Shown here: positions 41,702 to 49,870 of the stretch, piece by piece
How the letters are laid out: each line of letters begins with the position of its first letter
Position numbering within the stretch: the first letter of the stretch is position 1
The notes under the pieces: model-generated
Told to the model about the DNA's origin: nothing
What the model saw: only the letters and a program-made list of their open reading frames with translations
Databases searched by the model: none
Translations under genes and position numbers: made by a program
Assembly: GCF_017599305.1 (NCBI RefSeq)
Contig: NZ_JAGFWR010000017.1
Coordinates: 1-64,000 of the forward strand
Source of the DNA: Micromonospora antibiotica
GTDB lineage: Bacteria > Actinomycetota > Actinomycetes > Mycobacteriales > Micromonosporaceae
Reading direction: 5' to 3'
Length of the DNA stretch: 64,000 nt

Positions 41702-42070
41702 TCAGACCGGGCGCAGCCACTCCTGGTCGCCGAGGCCGGAGATCTCCAACACCCGGTTGACCTGCCGGGACGGGAACACCGTCAGGGCGCCGGGAAACCG
41801 GCGGGCGAGCTGGACCACCGCGTGGATGGCGGCGGAGTCGAAGAAGGTCACCGCGCGCAGATCCAGGGTGACCTGCCGGGCCGGCTCCCGCAGTGCGGTC
41901 TGCACCATGGTGTCGGCGGTGGCCATGTCGACCTCACCGGTCACCGTGACGTGGACGTGGTCACCTGCCAGCTCCGCGCTCGCGGAGAAAACGGGAGGTA
42001 CGCCCCCTAGATCCACGAAGCCACAATGGCACAGCCCGGTGGGCACGGCAACAACCGACGGGTCGGCCAC
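41702..42070 (-). CDS. STAS domain anti-sigma factor antagonist
   Basis: 122 residues from GTG 42070; GTG 42016 inside the frame is possible, since the STAS fold begins near FSASAELAGDHVHVTVTGEVD. The switch serine motif is TFFDSAAIHAVVQLA, where kinases phosphorylate and PP2C phosphatases dephosphorylate Ser. Such proteins bind anti-sigma kinases and free the sigma factor. It is convergent with the large sensor carrying both PP2C and HATPase domains, 22 bases apart at the stops, and is its likely partner (inference). The N-terminal 18 residues are unusual and may be absent in vivo. Confidence 0.9.
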   Translation of the reverse strand: MADPSVVAVPTGLCHCGFVDLGGVPPVFSASAELAGDHVHVTVTGEVDMATADTMVQTALREPARQVTLDLRAVTFFDSAAIHAVVQLARRFPGALTVFPSRQVNRVLEISGLGDQEWLRPV

Positions 42071-42108
42071 GCCACGGCCCGCCGACCGCCCGGAGATAGG
42101 CTGTCGTC

Positions 42109-42966
42109 ATGACCGTTCGTGCCCCGCTCACCCCAGGCACGCTCTCCCCCTGGCGAGCGGTGCCTGGCCACATCGCCCGACCGGAGTACGTGGGCAAGAA
42201 GCAACCCCAGCAGTGGCGCGGCTCGCACGTGCAGACCCCGCAGACCATCGAGAAGATGCGGGTCGCCGGCCGGTTGGCGGCGCAGGCCACCCAGCTCGCC
42301 GGTGAACACTGCAAGCCGGGGGTGACCACCGACGAGATCGACCGGGTGGTGCACGAGTTCCTCGTCGACCACGACGCCTACCCCTCGACGCTGGGCTACA
42401 AGGGCTTCCCCAAGTCCTGCTGCACCAGCGTCAACGAGGTCATCTGCCACGGCATCCCCGACTCCACCGTGCTCGCCGACGGCGACATCGTCAACGTCGA
42501 CGTCACCGCCTACCTCGACGGGGTGCACGGCGACACCGACGCCACCTTCTGCGTCGGCGAGGTCAGCGAGGAGGCCCGGCTGCTTGTCGAACGCACCCAC
42601 GAGGCGATGATGCGGGGCATCCGGGCGGTCCGCCCCGGCCGGCAGATCAACGTGATCGGCCGGGTCATCGAGTCGTACGCCAAGCGGTTCGGCTACGGGG
42701 TGGTGCGCGACTTCACCGGCCACGGCATCGGCGAGGCGTTCCACAGCGGCCTCTACGTGCCGCACTACGACAGCCCCCGGCCCACCGACATCATGGAGCC
42801 GGGGATGACCTTCACCGTCGAGCCGATGATCACCCTCGGCACCTACCAGTACGACATGTGGGACGACGGGTGGACGGTCGTCACCAAGGACCGGAAGTGG
42901 ACGGCCCAGTTCGAACACACCATCGTCGTCACCGACGACGGTCACGAGATCCTCACCCTGCCGTGA
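42109..42966 (+). CDS. map: Methionine aminopeptidase, type I
   Basis: Removes N-terminal Met from new proteins. 285 residues with an N-terminal extension of about 40 (RPEYVGKKQPQQW), as in actinobacterial MapB-like enzymes. Metal ligands are visible: the two Asp in VNVDVTAYLDGVHGDTD, His in FTGHGIGEAFH, Glu in TVEPMITL and Glu in QFEHTIVV. ATG 42109 is 38 bases from the divergent STAS gene. Overlaps the next gene by four bases. Confidence 0.96.
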   Translation: MTVRAPLTPGTLSPWRAVPGHIARPEYVGKKQPQQWRGSHVQTPQTIEKMRVAGRLAAQATQLAGEHCKPGVTTDEIDRVVHEFLVDHDAYPSTLGYKGFPKSCCTSVNEVICHGIPDSTVLADGDIVNVDVTAYLDGVHGDTDATFCVGEVSEEARLLVERTHEAMMRGIRAVRPGRQINVIGRVIESYAKRFGYGVVRDFTGHGIGEAFHSGLYVPHYDSPRPTDIMEPGMTFTVEPMITLGTYQYDMWDDGWTVVTKDRKWTAQFEHTIVVTDDGHEILTLP

Positions 42967-43679
42967 CCGACACCCCGGCCGCCCTGCGGGAGGCCCACCA
43001 CGCGGACGTGTCCGGCGGATGGCTGCGGCCTGCCGTCTTCGGCGCGATGGACGGGCTGGTCACCAACATCGCGCTGATCGCCGGCGTCGGCGGCGGCGGG
43101 GTGTCCGCGCACAGCATCGTGCTCACCGGCACCGCCGGCCTGGTCGCCGGTGCCATCTCGATGGGCCTGGGCGAATACACCAGTGTCCGCTCGGCCAACG
43201 AGCAGGTCGCCGCCGAGGTGGCCAAGGAGCGCCGCGAGCTGGAACGCCACCCGGAGGCGGAGGCCCGCGAGCTGTCCGACGCCTGGGTGGCCCGGGGCCT
43301 GCCCCGCGACCTGGCCAACCAGGTCGCCGAGGCGGTACGCCGCAACCCGGAGGAGGCGCTGCGGGTGCACGTCCGGGAGGAGTTGGGCGTCGACCCCGAC
43401 GAACAACCCAGCCCCTGGGCGGCGGCGATCTCGTCGTTCCTCTGCTTCTCCGTCGGCGCGCTGATCCCGCTGCTGAGCTACCTGCTCGGCTCCACCAGCC
43501 TCGCGTTGGCGCTCGCCGTCGGCGGGGTGGGGCTCTTCGTGGCCGGTGCGGTCGTGGCCCGGTTCACCCACCGCCCGTGGTGGGCGGGTGGGCTGCGGCA
43601 GCTGCTGCTGGGTGCGGCGGCGGCCGGCGCGACCTACCTGATCGGGATGCTCATCGGGGTCCAGGGCGGTCTCGGCTAG
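42963..43679 (+). CDS. VIT1/CCC1 family transporter
   Basis: 238 residues from GTG 42963 (GTGA overlap with map). Two N-terminal helices (GAMDGLVTNIALIAGVGGGG and the glycine-rich AGLVAGAISMGLGEYTSVRSA), a Glu-rich cytosolic metal-binding helix (KERRELERHPEAEARELSD), then three C-terminal helices. This is the plan of iron/manganese vacuolar-type transporters; in bacteria the likely job is Fe2+ or Mn2+ efflux. Translational coupling to map, a metalloenzyme, may be only positional. Confidence 0.93.
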   Translation: MTDTPAALREAHHADVSGGWLRPAVFGAMDGLVTNIALIAGVGGGGVSAHSIVLTGTAGLVAGAISMGLGEYTSVRSANEQVAAEVAKERRELERHPEAEARELSDAWVARGLPRDLANQVAEAVRRNPEEALRVHVREELGVDPDEQPSPWAAAISSFLCFSVGALIPLLSYLLGSTSLALALAVGGVGLFVAGAVVARFTHRPWWAGGLRQLLLGAAAAGATYLIGMLIGVQGGLG

Positions 43680-43730
43680 ACCATCGCGGCCGGCAGGGTC
43701 GCTCGTCGCGGCCGGCCCGTTGATCCACCG

Positions 43731-43784
43731 GTGCCCGGTGCCCGGTGCCCGGTGCCCGGTGCCCGGCCTGGTGCCCGGTGCCCG
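43731..43784. repeat. Heptanucleotide tandem repeat (GTGCCCG)
   Basis: Five contiguous GTGCCCG units (43731-43765), GCCTG, then two more units (43771-43784), ending just before the nucleotidyltransferase stop. A 7-base period shifts frame with each unit, so length changes could alter the 3' end of either convergent gene if it reads through. Confidence 0.8.
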
Positions 43785-43786
43785 GC

Positions 43787-44518
43787 TCAGCGGGTGAGCA
43801 GGTCGTCCACCGTGCCGTCGACCGGACGGCCCCGGGCGGCCAACTCCTCGGCCTGCCCGGTGAGCACCCGACCCACCTCGGTCATGTCCGCGCCGGCCAA
43901 CCCGGTACGCCGCACCGCGTCACCCGGGTCCCGGAAGTAGGTGCGGCCGAGCAGGCCGCTGACCGTGGCCGCCGCCAACCGGGCCTCGCCCAGCATCACC
44001 AGCGCCTGATCGGTCTCGTACCACTCGGCGAGCCGGGCCGCCCGGGCGTGCGCCGCCCAACCCCGGAACCAGGCGTCCCGCGCGGCGGTGCTGAACTCCG
44101 CCGGCCGGGCCCGCGCCAACCGGCCCAGGTGCTCGTCGCGCAGGGTGCGCAGCCAGCCGGTCGGGTCGTACAGCGCGACGGTGGTGACGTAGCGGTCGGC
44201 GGTCAGCGGCCAGGCCGGGGTCAGCGTCCGGGCCCGCCGCAGGTGCTCGTCGGCGTCGGTGACGGTCAACCCGACCAGCACCCCGTCGATCCGTCGGGTC
44301 GACGTCGGCGGCCCACCGCCCGCCCGGTAGGTGACCAGCAGCAGCCCGACCTCGGCGTCCCCACCGCCGTCGTCGTCGCCGTGCGCCAACGGCCCGTGCA
44401 CGGCCACCGCGAGGACGTCCGCCGGGAAACGTCGCCGCGCCGCGTCGGCCGTCCGCCCGGCGACCTGCCAGCGCGGATCGTCCAGGTCCACCCCGGCCGC
44501 CGGCTCCGGCCCGGTCAC
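43787..44518 (-). CDS. Nucleotidyltransferase-fold protein (putative)
   Basis: 243 residues from GTG 44518, overlapping the nitroreductase stop by four bases. The N-terminal half looks like a minimal nucleotidyltransferase: RRRFPADVLAVAVHGPLAHG, then an acidic D-G-G-G-D-A-E-V-G-L-L-L-V strand in place of G-S-x-x-x-G-x-x-x-S-D-x-D. The helical second half (TYFRDPGDAVRRTGLAGADM) may bind substrate. The canonical Asp pair is not clearly conserved, so catalytic activity is uncertain. Family assignment rests on overall layout only. Confidence 0.7.
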   Translation of the reverse strand: MTGPEPAAGVDLDDPRWQVAGRTADAARRRFPADVLAVAVHGPLAHGDDDGGGDAEVGLLLVTYRAGGGPPTSTRRIDGVLVGLTVTDADEHLRRARTLTPAWPLTADRYVTTVALYDPTGWLRTLRDEHLGRLARARPAEFSTAARDAWFRGWAAHARAARLAEWYETDQALVMLGEARLAAATVSGLLGRTYFRDPGDAVRRTGLAGADMTEVGRVLTGQAEELAARGRPVDGTVDDLLTR

Positions 44519-44994
44519 GGCAGGTCGGCACCGGTCGGGACCAGCCGGAAGATGTGGATCTCCCGGCCACCGGCCCGCTGCACGTACGTGCGGTACGCCG
44601 GCCACTCGGTGACCAGCAGCTGCCAGAGCCGCTCCCGCTCGGCCCCGGTGGCCAGATCGGCCCGCACGGTGAGCCGACGACCCTTGACGGCCACCTCCGC
44701 CCGGGGCCGGGCACGCAGGTTGAGCACCCAGCCCGGCTGGCGCGGCTGGCCCCAGTTGGAACCGATCACCACGAACCCCTCGCCGTCCGGCACGTACAGC
44801 AGGGGGTTGCTGCGCGGCAGGCCGGAGCGGTGCCCGGTGGTCGTGATGATCAGCGAAGGGACCAGGCCCAGCGCGACCACCCGACCCCGGGTGAGCCGCC
44901 CGACCATCCGGTCGACGGGGACCAGTAGGCGCATGGTGGCACCGAACCACTCGTGGTGACCGAGCCGGCGGGTGAGGGTTCCGATGACGGGCAC
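44515..44994 (-). CDS. Deazaflavin-dependent nitroreductase family protein
   Basis: About 159 residues from GTG 44994 (VPVIGTLTRRLGHHEWF); the frame stays open to 45045, giving 17 more residues if that start is used. The F420-binding split barrel of the Ddn family shows in LIITTTGHRSGLPRSNPLLYV, then GFVVIGSNWGQPRQPGWVLNLRA. Such enzymes reduce quinones or nitro compounds with F420H2, which fits an actinomycete. The C-terminus ends IHIFRLVPTGADLP. Confidence 0.9.
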   Translation of the reverse strand: MPVIGTLTRRLGHHEWFGATMRLLVPVDRMVGRLTRGRVVALGLVPSLIITTTGHRSGLPRSNPLLYVPDGEGFVVIGSNWGQPRQPGWVLNLRARPRAEVAVKGRRLTVRADLATGAERERLWQLLVTEWPAYRTYVQRAGGREIHIFRLVPTGADLP

Positions 44995-45063
44995 CCGGAC
45001 AGTCTGCCTGGTCGACGCGGTGTCCGCACCCACCGATCCGGCCACCGGCTCCCGGCGGGCCGC

Positions 45064-48045
45064 TCAGTCCAACCGGCGTTCGACCGCGAGGCGGGACCGG
45101 GTGAACAGACCGGCACCGAGCATCGCCACCAGCGGCACCACCACCAGCACACCGAGGGTCTGCCAGGGCACCACCACCGGGTACGGCGACTGGGCCGGCC
45201 AGGTCTGCGCGTACTGGCGGTTCATCGAGGTCAGGATGATCAGGGCGGAGCCGAGCCCGGCCGCGATGCCGAGCACCGAGCCGACCACGGCGATCACCCC
45301 GGCCTGGCAGAGCGACAGCACCCGGCGTACCCGGGGACTGGCCCCCACCGCGGCGAGCGTGGACAGGTCCCGGCGGCCCTCCGCCGCGGCGAGACCGGTT
45401 GCCACCCCGGCCGCGCCCAGGGTGATCAGCCCGGCGCCGGCGGCCAGCAACAGCAGCACCGGCCGCTGCTGCGAGCGGGGCGGACCCTGTTCGATCTGCA
45501 CCGACACCGGCAGCAACGGCCGCAGGGCGGTGACCACCCGGTCGAGCTGTGCGGTGGTCGGCGTGGTCCGGGTGTCGACGGCGAAACCGGCCGGCTCCGT
45601 GCGCAGGCCGACCCGGGCGGCGGCGGCGGGGGAGAGCACCATCCGGTCGACCGGCAGCCCGTCGCGCAGCAGGTGACCGGGGAGGGTGACGCTGGTCGCC
45701 ACCGACGGGCGGGAGCCGCCGACCCACCGTTCGACCCGGACCGTCACCTGACCGTCGACCAGGTAACGGGGATCGGTCACCACCACGCCACCGGCGCGCA
45801 GCACGACGGCCGCCGCCGCCACCTCGGCCGCCGGCGCACCGCTGAGCACCCCCAGGACGGCGCCGTCGTCCACCATGGCGGGTAGGTAGAAGCCGCTGAC
45901 GATGCGGACCGGCGGGACGCAGCGCGGGTCGGCCAGCGCCGCACGGCGGACCTCGGCCGTACCGTAGGACTCCGCGTCGTACGGGCAGGCCCGGTCCTCG
46001 GGCAGCACCGCCGTGACCGTGCAGTAGTCCTCCGGGCGTTGCGGGTCGACGCAGCTGGGCACCGCCACCGGCAGCACCGCGTCGGTGCCCAGCTCGGCCC
46101 GGACCCGCTCGGTGATCAGCGGTAACGGGGGCAGCGGGCCGGTGCCGTCCCGGTCGGCGCGCAGCAGCAGCACCTGGCCCGGCGGCATCCCCGGTTGCCA
46201 GTCGGCCCGGTCGCGGGCGTCGTTGCTGGCCACGTATACGCCCAGGGCGACGCTGCCGGCGACGGCGGCCATCACCGCGGAGATGGCCGGGGCGGCCGAC
46301 GAGCGGTTGCGGCTGGCGTCGCGCAGCGCGATACGGGGCGCGGGCGGCAGCAGCGGACCGAGCCGGGCCAGCAGACCGATCAGCGTGGGCGTGCAGAAGA
46401 CCAGGCCCAGCTCACCCAGGACCAACCCGGCGAGGATCACCGGGGTGTCGCCCCTCGCGGCACCCACGGCGGCGGCCCCGCTGCCCAGCGCGGTCAGCGC
46501 CACCCCGAGGAGCAGCCAGCGGCGGCGGTGCGGGGGTGCGGTCCGGCGACCGGCCAACCCGGCCGCCACGTCCTGCCGGGCCGCGGCCAGCGCCGGGGCG
46601 AGCGCGGCCAACACCCCGGCAAGCACCGCGACCGCCGCGATCGCGACGAGCGCCGCCGGGAAGACCCGGTAGCCCCCGCTGCGCGCCCCCAGCAGGTGCT
46701 CCTCGACCAGCGACCGACCGGCGAGCGCGGCGGTTACCCCGAGCAGCAGCCCGCACGCCGCCCCGAGCCCACCGAGGACCACCCCGTCGGCGAGCACGAT
46801 CCGCCGTAGGTGCACCGGATCACCGCCGGCCACCGCGACCAGCGCCAGGTCCCGCCGCCGCCGCCGGACCCCCACCGCGAAGGCCGGGCCGACCAGTAGG
46901 ACGACCTCCAGCAGACCGAGACCGCCGACCAACACCGTGTTGCTCGCCAGCACCGGATCGGGCAGGTTGAGCGCCGACCCGTCGGGGGACTGGGCACCCG
47001 GCACCGGGTCCCGGGCGCTGACCAGGATGCCGTGCGCGTTGAGCCGGTCCACCAGCGCGGCGTCCAACGGGCCGGGAAGGTCGACCAGCCAGCTCTCGTC
47101 GTAGCTCCGCCCGTCCCGGGACGACCCGGTTTGCGTCAGGGCGGCGATCTCCCCGAGCTGGTCGGGGAACTCCACCACACCGACCACCCGCCACCGGCGG
47201 GTGCCGTCGGCCGCGTCGACCGACCCGCCCACCCGTACGCCCATCCGGGCGGCGGCCTGCGCGCTGACCGCGACCTCGTCGGGTGCGGTGGGGACCCGCC
47301 CGGACCGCAGGCGCACCATCGAGCGGGCCAGCGGGTCCGTCAGGTCCAACGCCCGACCGTCGATGGTCCTGGTCCGGTCGCCGATCCGCACCTCGAACGG
47401 CACCCACCAGGTGACCCGGCTGGTCCGGCTGCCGGCCGGCAGGAGCGCCTCGACCTCCGCCCGACCCACCGGCCGTTCCCGGGTCACCAGCTCACCCGTG
47501 CGGGCCCAGTTCGTGTCCCCCCGGGAGTCCTGGTGGAGTGGGTTCTCCGCCACCCAGTGCAGCTCGACGTCGGCGGCACCGACCCGCTGGACGAAACTCT
47601 CCTCCGGGGTGAGGTCGGCCATGTCGTAGGTGACCGCGACGAAGCTCAGCACCAGTACCGGCAGCGCGATCATCGTCAGCACCAGCGCGGTGCGCCCCCG
47701 CGCCCGCCAGGCCTCCCGCCGGGCGATCCGCAGCGCGGCCCGCCAGGACCCGAGCGTCCCGGCGAGCCGACCGGGCAGTCCCACCGGGCCCCCCGCGTCG
47801 GGGCGGGCCGGCCGGGTCGCGCTGCCGGCTCGTGCCGGTCGGGCCGGGTTCTCGGGGTGAGCCGGGTTCTCGGGGTGAGCGGGCCCGGCCGGGTTGTCGG
47901 GCCGGGCCGGGTGAGTGGGCCGGGCCGGGTTGTCGGGCCGGGCCGGGTGAGCGGGCCGGGCCGGGTCGTCGGGCCGGGCCGGTGGGGTACGGGCGGACAG
48001 GCCGTCGGGGCCGGAGGGTCCGTCCGGGTGGGGCGGGGCGCTCAC
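45064..48045 (-). CDS. FtsX-like ABC transporter permease
   Basis: 993 residues from GTG 48045, overlapping the ATPase stop by four bases. The first 95 residues are a Pro/Ala/Arg/Asn-rich repeat tail; the domain begins LRIARREAWRARGRTALVL with the first helix. A large extracellular domain is followed by a three-helix FtsX bundle (VVLLVGPAFAVGVRRRRRDLALVAVAGG), then a second helix set, a second extracellular domain and a C-terminal FtsX bundle (ATGLAAAEGRRDLSTLAAVGASPRVRR). About ten helices, the MacB/FtsX large-permease plan. Acts with the adjacent ATPase, probably in export of or resistance to a peptide or lipid ligand. Regulated by the adjacent PadR gene. Confidence 0.93.
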   Translation of the reverse strand: MSAPPHPDGPSGPDGLSARTPPARPDDPARPAHPARPDNPARPTHPARPDNPAGPAHPENPAHPENPARPARAGSATRPARPDAGGPVGLPGRLAGTLGSWRAALRIARREAWRARGRTALVLTMIALPVLVLSFVAVTYDMADLTPEESFVQRVGAADVELHWVAENPLHQDSRGDTNWARTGELVTRERPVGRAEVEALLPAGSRTSRVTWWVPFEVRIGDRTRTIDGRALDLTDPLARSMVRLRSGRVPTAPDEVAVSAQAAARMGVRVGGSVDAADGTRRWRVVGVVEFPDQLGEIAALTQTGSSRDGRSYDESWLVDLPGPLDAALVDRLNAHGILVSARDPVPGAQSPDGSALNLPDPVLASNTVLVGGLGLLEVVLLVGPAFAVGVRRRRRDLALVAVAGGDPVHLRRIVLADGVVLGGLGAACGLLLGVTAALAGRSLVEEHLLGARSGGYRVFPAALVAIAAVAVLAGVLAALAPALAAARQDVAAGLAGRRTAPPHRRRWLLLGVALTALGSGAAAVGAARGDTPVILAGLVLGELGLVFCTPTLIGLLARLGPLLPPAPRIALRDASRNRSSAAPAISAVMAAVAGSVALGVYVASNDARDRADWQPGMPPGQVLLLRADRDGTGPLPPLPLITERVRAELGTDAVLPVAVPSCVDPQRPEDYCTVTAVLPEDRACPYDAESYGTAEVRRAALADPRCVPPVRIVSGFYLPAMVDDGAVLGVLSGAPAAEVAAAAVVLRAGGVVVTDPRYLVDGQVTVRVERWVGGSRPSVATSVTLPGHLLRDGLPVDRMVLSPAAAARVGLRTEPAGFAVDTRTTPTTAQLDRVVTALRPLLPVSVQIEQGPPRSQQRPVLLLLAAGAGLITLGAAGVATGLAAAEGRRDLSTLAAVGASPRVRRVLSLCQAGVIAVVGSVLGIAAGLGSALIILTSMNRQYAQTWPAQSPYPVVVPWQTLGVLVVVPLVAMLGAGLFTRSRLAVERRLD
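47839..47985 (-). repeat. Repeat encoding the permease N-terminal tail
   Basis: Irregular 12-24 base units (GGGCCGGGTGAG / GGGCCGGGTTGTC) code PARPDNPARP and HPENPAHPENPARP repeats, in frame, at the cytosolic N-terminus of the permease. The array is a multiple of three, so length may vary among strains without loss of frame. Confidence 0.7.
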
Positions 48046-48779
48046 CGGCCGATTCCGGAGAGCAGGTGCTCGACCCCGGCCAACGGCGCGGTGGAGTCGA
48101 CCATGACACCGTCGCGGAGGAAGACCACCCGGTCGGCCCAGCCCGCGTGCCGGGCCTCGTGGGTCACCAACACCCCGGCGGCCCCCGCGTCGACCCGGCG
48201 GCGCAGCAGGTGCAGCACGGCCTCCCCGGTCTGCGAGTCCAGCGCCCCGGTCGGCTCGTCGGCCAGCACCAACCGCCGCTCACCGACCAGCGCCCGCGCG
48301 ATCGCCACCCGCTGCTGCTGACCCCCGGACATCTGGTCGGGGAAGCGCGCACCGAGCCCGCCCAGGCCGACCTCCTCCAGCGCCGCCAGGGCCGCCCGCC
48401 GGGCCTGCCGTACGCCGACCCCGTCGAGTTCCAACGGGAGGGCCACGTTCTCCGCGGCGGTGAGGCTGCCGAGCAGGTTCAGATCCTGGAAGACGTAGCC
48501 GATCCGACGACGGCGCAACCGGGCCAGCCCCCGCCCGTCGAGCGTGCCGAGGGCCTCCCCCTCGACCAGTACCTCCCCGCCGGTCGGCCGGTCGAGCCCA
48601 CCGGCCAGGGTGAGCAGGGTCGACTTGCCCGAGCCGGAGGGACCCATCACGGCCACCAGCTCGCCCGGTCGTACCGTGAGGCTCACCCCGCGCAGCGCGT
48701 GCACGGCGGCCTCCCCGCCCCCGTGGGTGCGGTGGACGTCGCGCAGTTCGAGCACCGCGCCGTCGTCCGGGCCGGTCAC
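48042..48779 (-). CDS. ABC transporter ATP-binding protein (MacB/LolD type)
   Basis: 245 residues from GTG 48779, overlapping the PadR stop. Walker A MGPSGSGKSTLL near 46, Q-loop YVFQDLNLL, the LolD-type signature PDQMSGGQQQRVAIARAL, Walker B LVLADEPTGALDSQTGE and switch His in LVTHEARHA. All residues needed for ATP hydrolysis are present. Partner of the FtsX permease encoded next. Confidence 0.96.
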   Translation of the reverse strand: MTGPDDGAVLELRDVHRTHGGGEAAVHALRGVSLTVRPGELVAVMGPSGSGKSTLLTLAGGLDRPTGGEVLVEGEALGTLDGRGLARLRRRRIGYVFQDLNLLGSLTAAENVALPLELDGVGVRQARRAALAALEEVGLGGLGARFPDQMSGGQQQRVAIARALVGERRLVLADEPTGALDSQTGEAVLHLLRRRVDAGAAGVLVTHEARHAGWADRVVFLRDGVMVDSTAPLAGVEHLLSGIGR

Positions 48780-49363
48780 CGGTGTGCCTCCTCGTCGGCC
48801 CGCTCCACCACCTCCGGCGGTGACCCGCTGCGGGCTGTGGGGGCCGCCGGCCGGTGCCGGACCAGGCTGGTCTCGCAGTGGTCGAGCCAGCGGATCTCCG
48901 CCTCGGCCTGGAACATCATCGCGTCCAGCACCAGTCGCCAGGGCAGGTCCTCCGGCCGGTCGCTGGTGTACTTGAGCCGGGTCAGCTCCTGCAACGTGCG
49001 CATGGTCGCGCCACGCTGGGTCTGCACCACCGCCCGCACGTCCACCCCGGGGGTGGTCAACGCCAGGGCCAGCTTGATGGACAGCTCGTCGCGGGGGCGG
49101 TCGTTGCGGCTGATCGGGGTGACGAACCACAGCGCCAGGTCCGCCCGCCCGGCGTCGGTGATCTCGTACGGCCGCTGCCCGCCCTCGTGCTCGGGCAGCG
49201 AGCGGACCAGGCCGTCGCGTTCCAGCCGGTTGAGGGTGGTGTAGACCTGACCGATGTTCAGCGGCCAGGTCGAGCCGGTCGACTCCTCGAACGCGGCCCG
49301 GAGCTGGTAGCCGTACATCTGGCCGCGCTCCAGCAGGGCGAGCAGGCCGTGACGGATGGACAT
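48776..49363 (-). CDS. PadR family transcriptional regulator of the ABC module
   Basis: 195 residues from ATG 49363 (MSIRHGLLALLERGQMYGYQL); upstream in-frame codons to 49399 lie in the promoter. Winged helix: GQVYTTLNRLERDGLVRSL and GQRPYEITDAGRADL, with a long C-terminal dimer domain (Vir_Act_alpha_C-like). It heads a three-gene operon with the ATPase and permease, joined by 4-base overlaps, and probably represses it until an inducer such as an antibiotic binds. Confidence 0.94.
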   Translation of the reverse strand: MSIRHGLLALLERGQMYGYQLRAAFEESTGSTWPLNIGQVYTTLNRLERDGLVRSLPEHEGGQRPYEITDAGRADLALWFVTPISRNDRPRDELSIKLALALTTPGVDVRAVVQTQRGATMRTLQELTRLKYTSDRPEDLPWRLVLDAMMFQAEAEIRWLDHCETSLVRHRPAAPTARSGSPPEVVERADEEAHR

Positions 49364-49371
49364 GCGACGGA

Positions 49372-49381
49372 GTATGCATAC
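49372..49381 (-). promoter_or_regulatory. Palindromic operator at the padR promoter
   Basis: GTATGCATAC is a perfect palindrome 9 bases before the padR ATG, with a further GTATGC at 49385-49390. On the minus strand it includes CATACT, a -10-like hexamer, so transcription would start at or near the ATG (leaderless) and be blocked by a bound repressor. Autoregulation is inferred. Confidence 0.6.
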
Positions 49382-49420
49382 CCCGTATGCGGACCGCAAC
49401 CGCAGGGTACGGGCGGTGGG

Positions 49421-49870
49421 TCAGGTGGGACTGCCGGGGAACGGGACGGTCAGTGGGGTGAGGCCCGCGCTGCGCCGCCAGCGGGTGGCCCGTACCGCGC
49501 AGTCGGTCAGCGCGTTGAGCGCCCGGGTGCGGTCCGCGCCGGTGGTGACCGGCAGCGCCGCCCGCCAGAACGCCGCGGTGCGCTCCTCCACCTGCACCGC
49601 CAGCCGCAACGCGGCGGCCCGGTCGGTGACCGGGAACGGCAGGGCGTAGCCGGCCTGGTCGGGGGGGACGGTGCCGCCGGTGGCGCTGAGCTGGAGCACC
49701 AGCGCGTCGCGTCGGGACCGGTGGGCCGCCTCGGCAGTGCGGGCCGCCCGCCGGTCGGCGTCGGTGAGTCGTACCCCGATCGGACCGTAGGCGTAGATCG
49801 CGGCGTACTCGGCGGCCAACGCCCCGGCGAGCGCGTCGCCGGGGGTGGCGGGGGCGGTGCGGCGGTTCAC
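49421..49870 (-). CDS. DUF4439 ferritin-like domain protein
   Basis: 149 residues from GTG 49870, overlapping the lipoprotein stop by four bases. A four-helix ferritin-like layout: ALAGALAAEYAAIYAYGPIG, AEAAHRSRRDALVLQLSATG, AAALRLAVQVEERTAAFWRA and LNALTDCAVRATRWRR. Actinobacterial DUF4439 proteins of unknown function commonly sit beside a lipoprotein upstream of rimP, as here. Several expected iron ligands (E, H) are present but a metal site is unproven. Confidence 0.88.
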   Translation of the reverse strand: MNRRTAPATPGDALAGALAAEYAAIYAYGPIGVRLTDADRRAARTAEAAHRSRRDALVLQLSATGGTVPPDQAGYALPFPVTDRAAALRLAVQVEERTAAFWRAALPVTTGADRTRALNALTDCAVRATRWRRSAGLTPLTVPFPGSPT

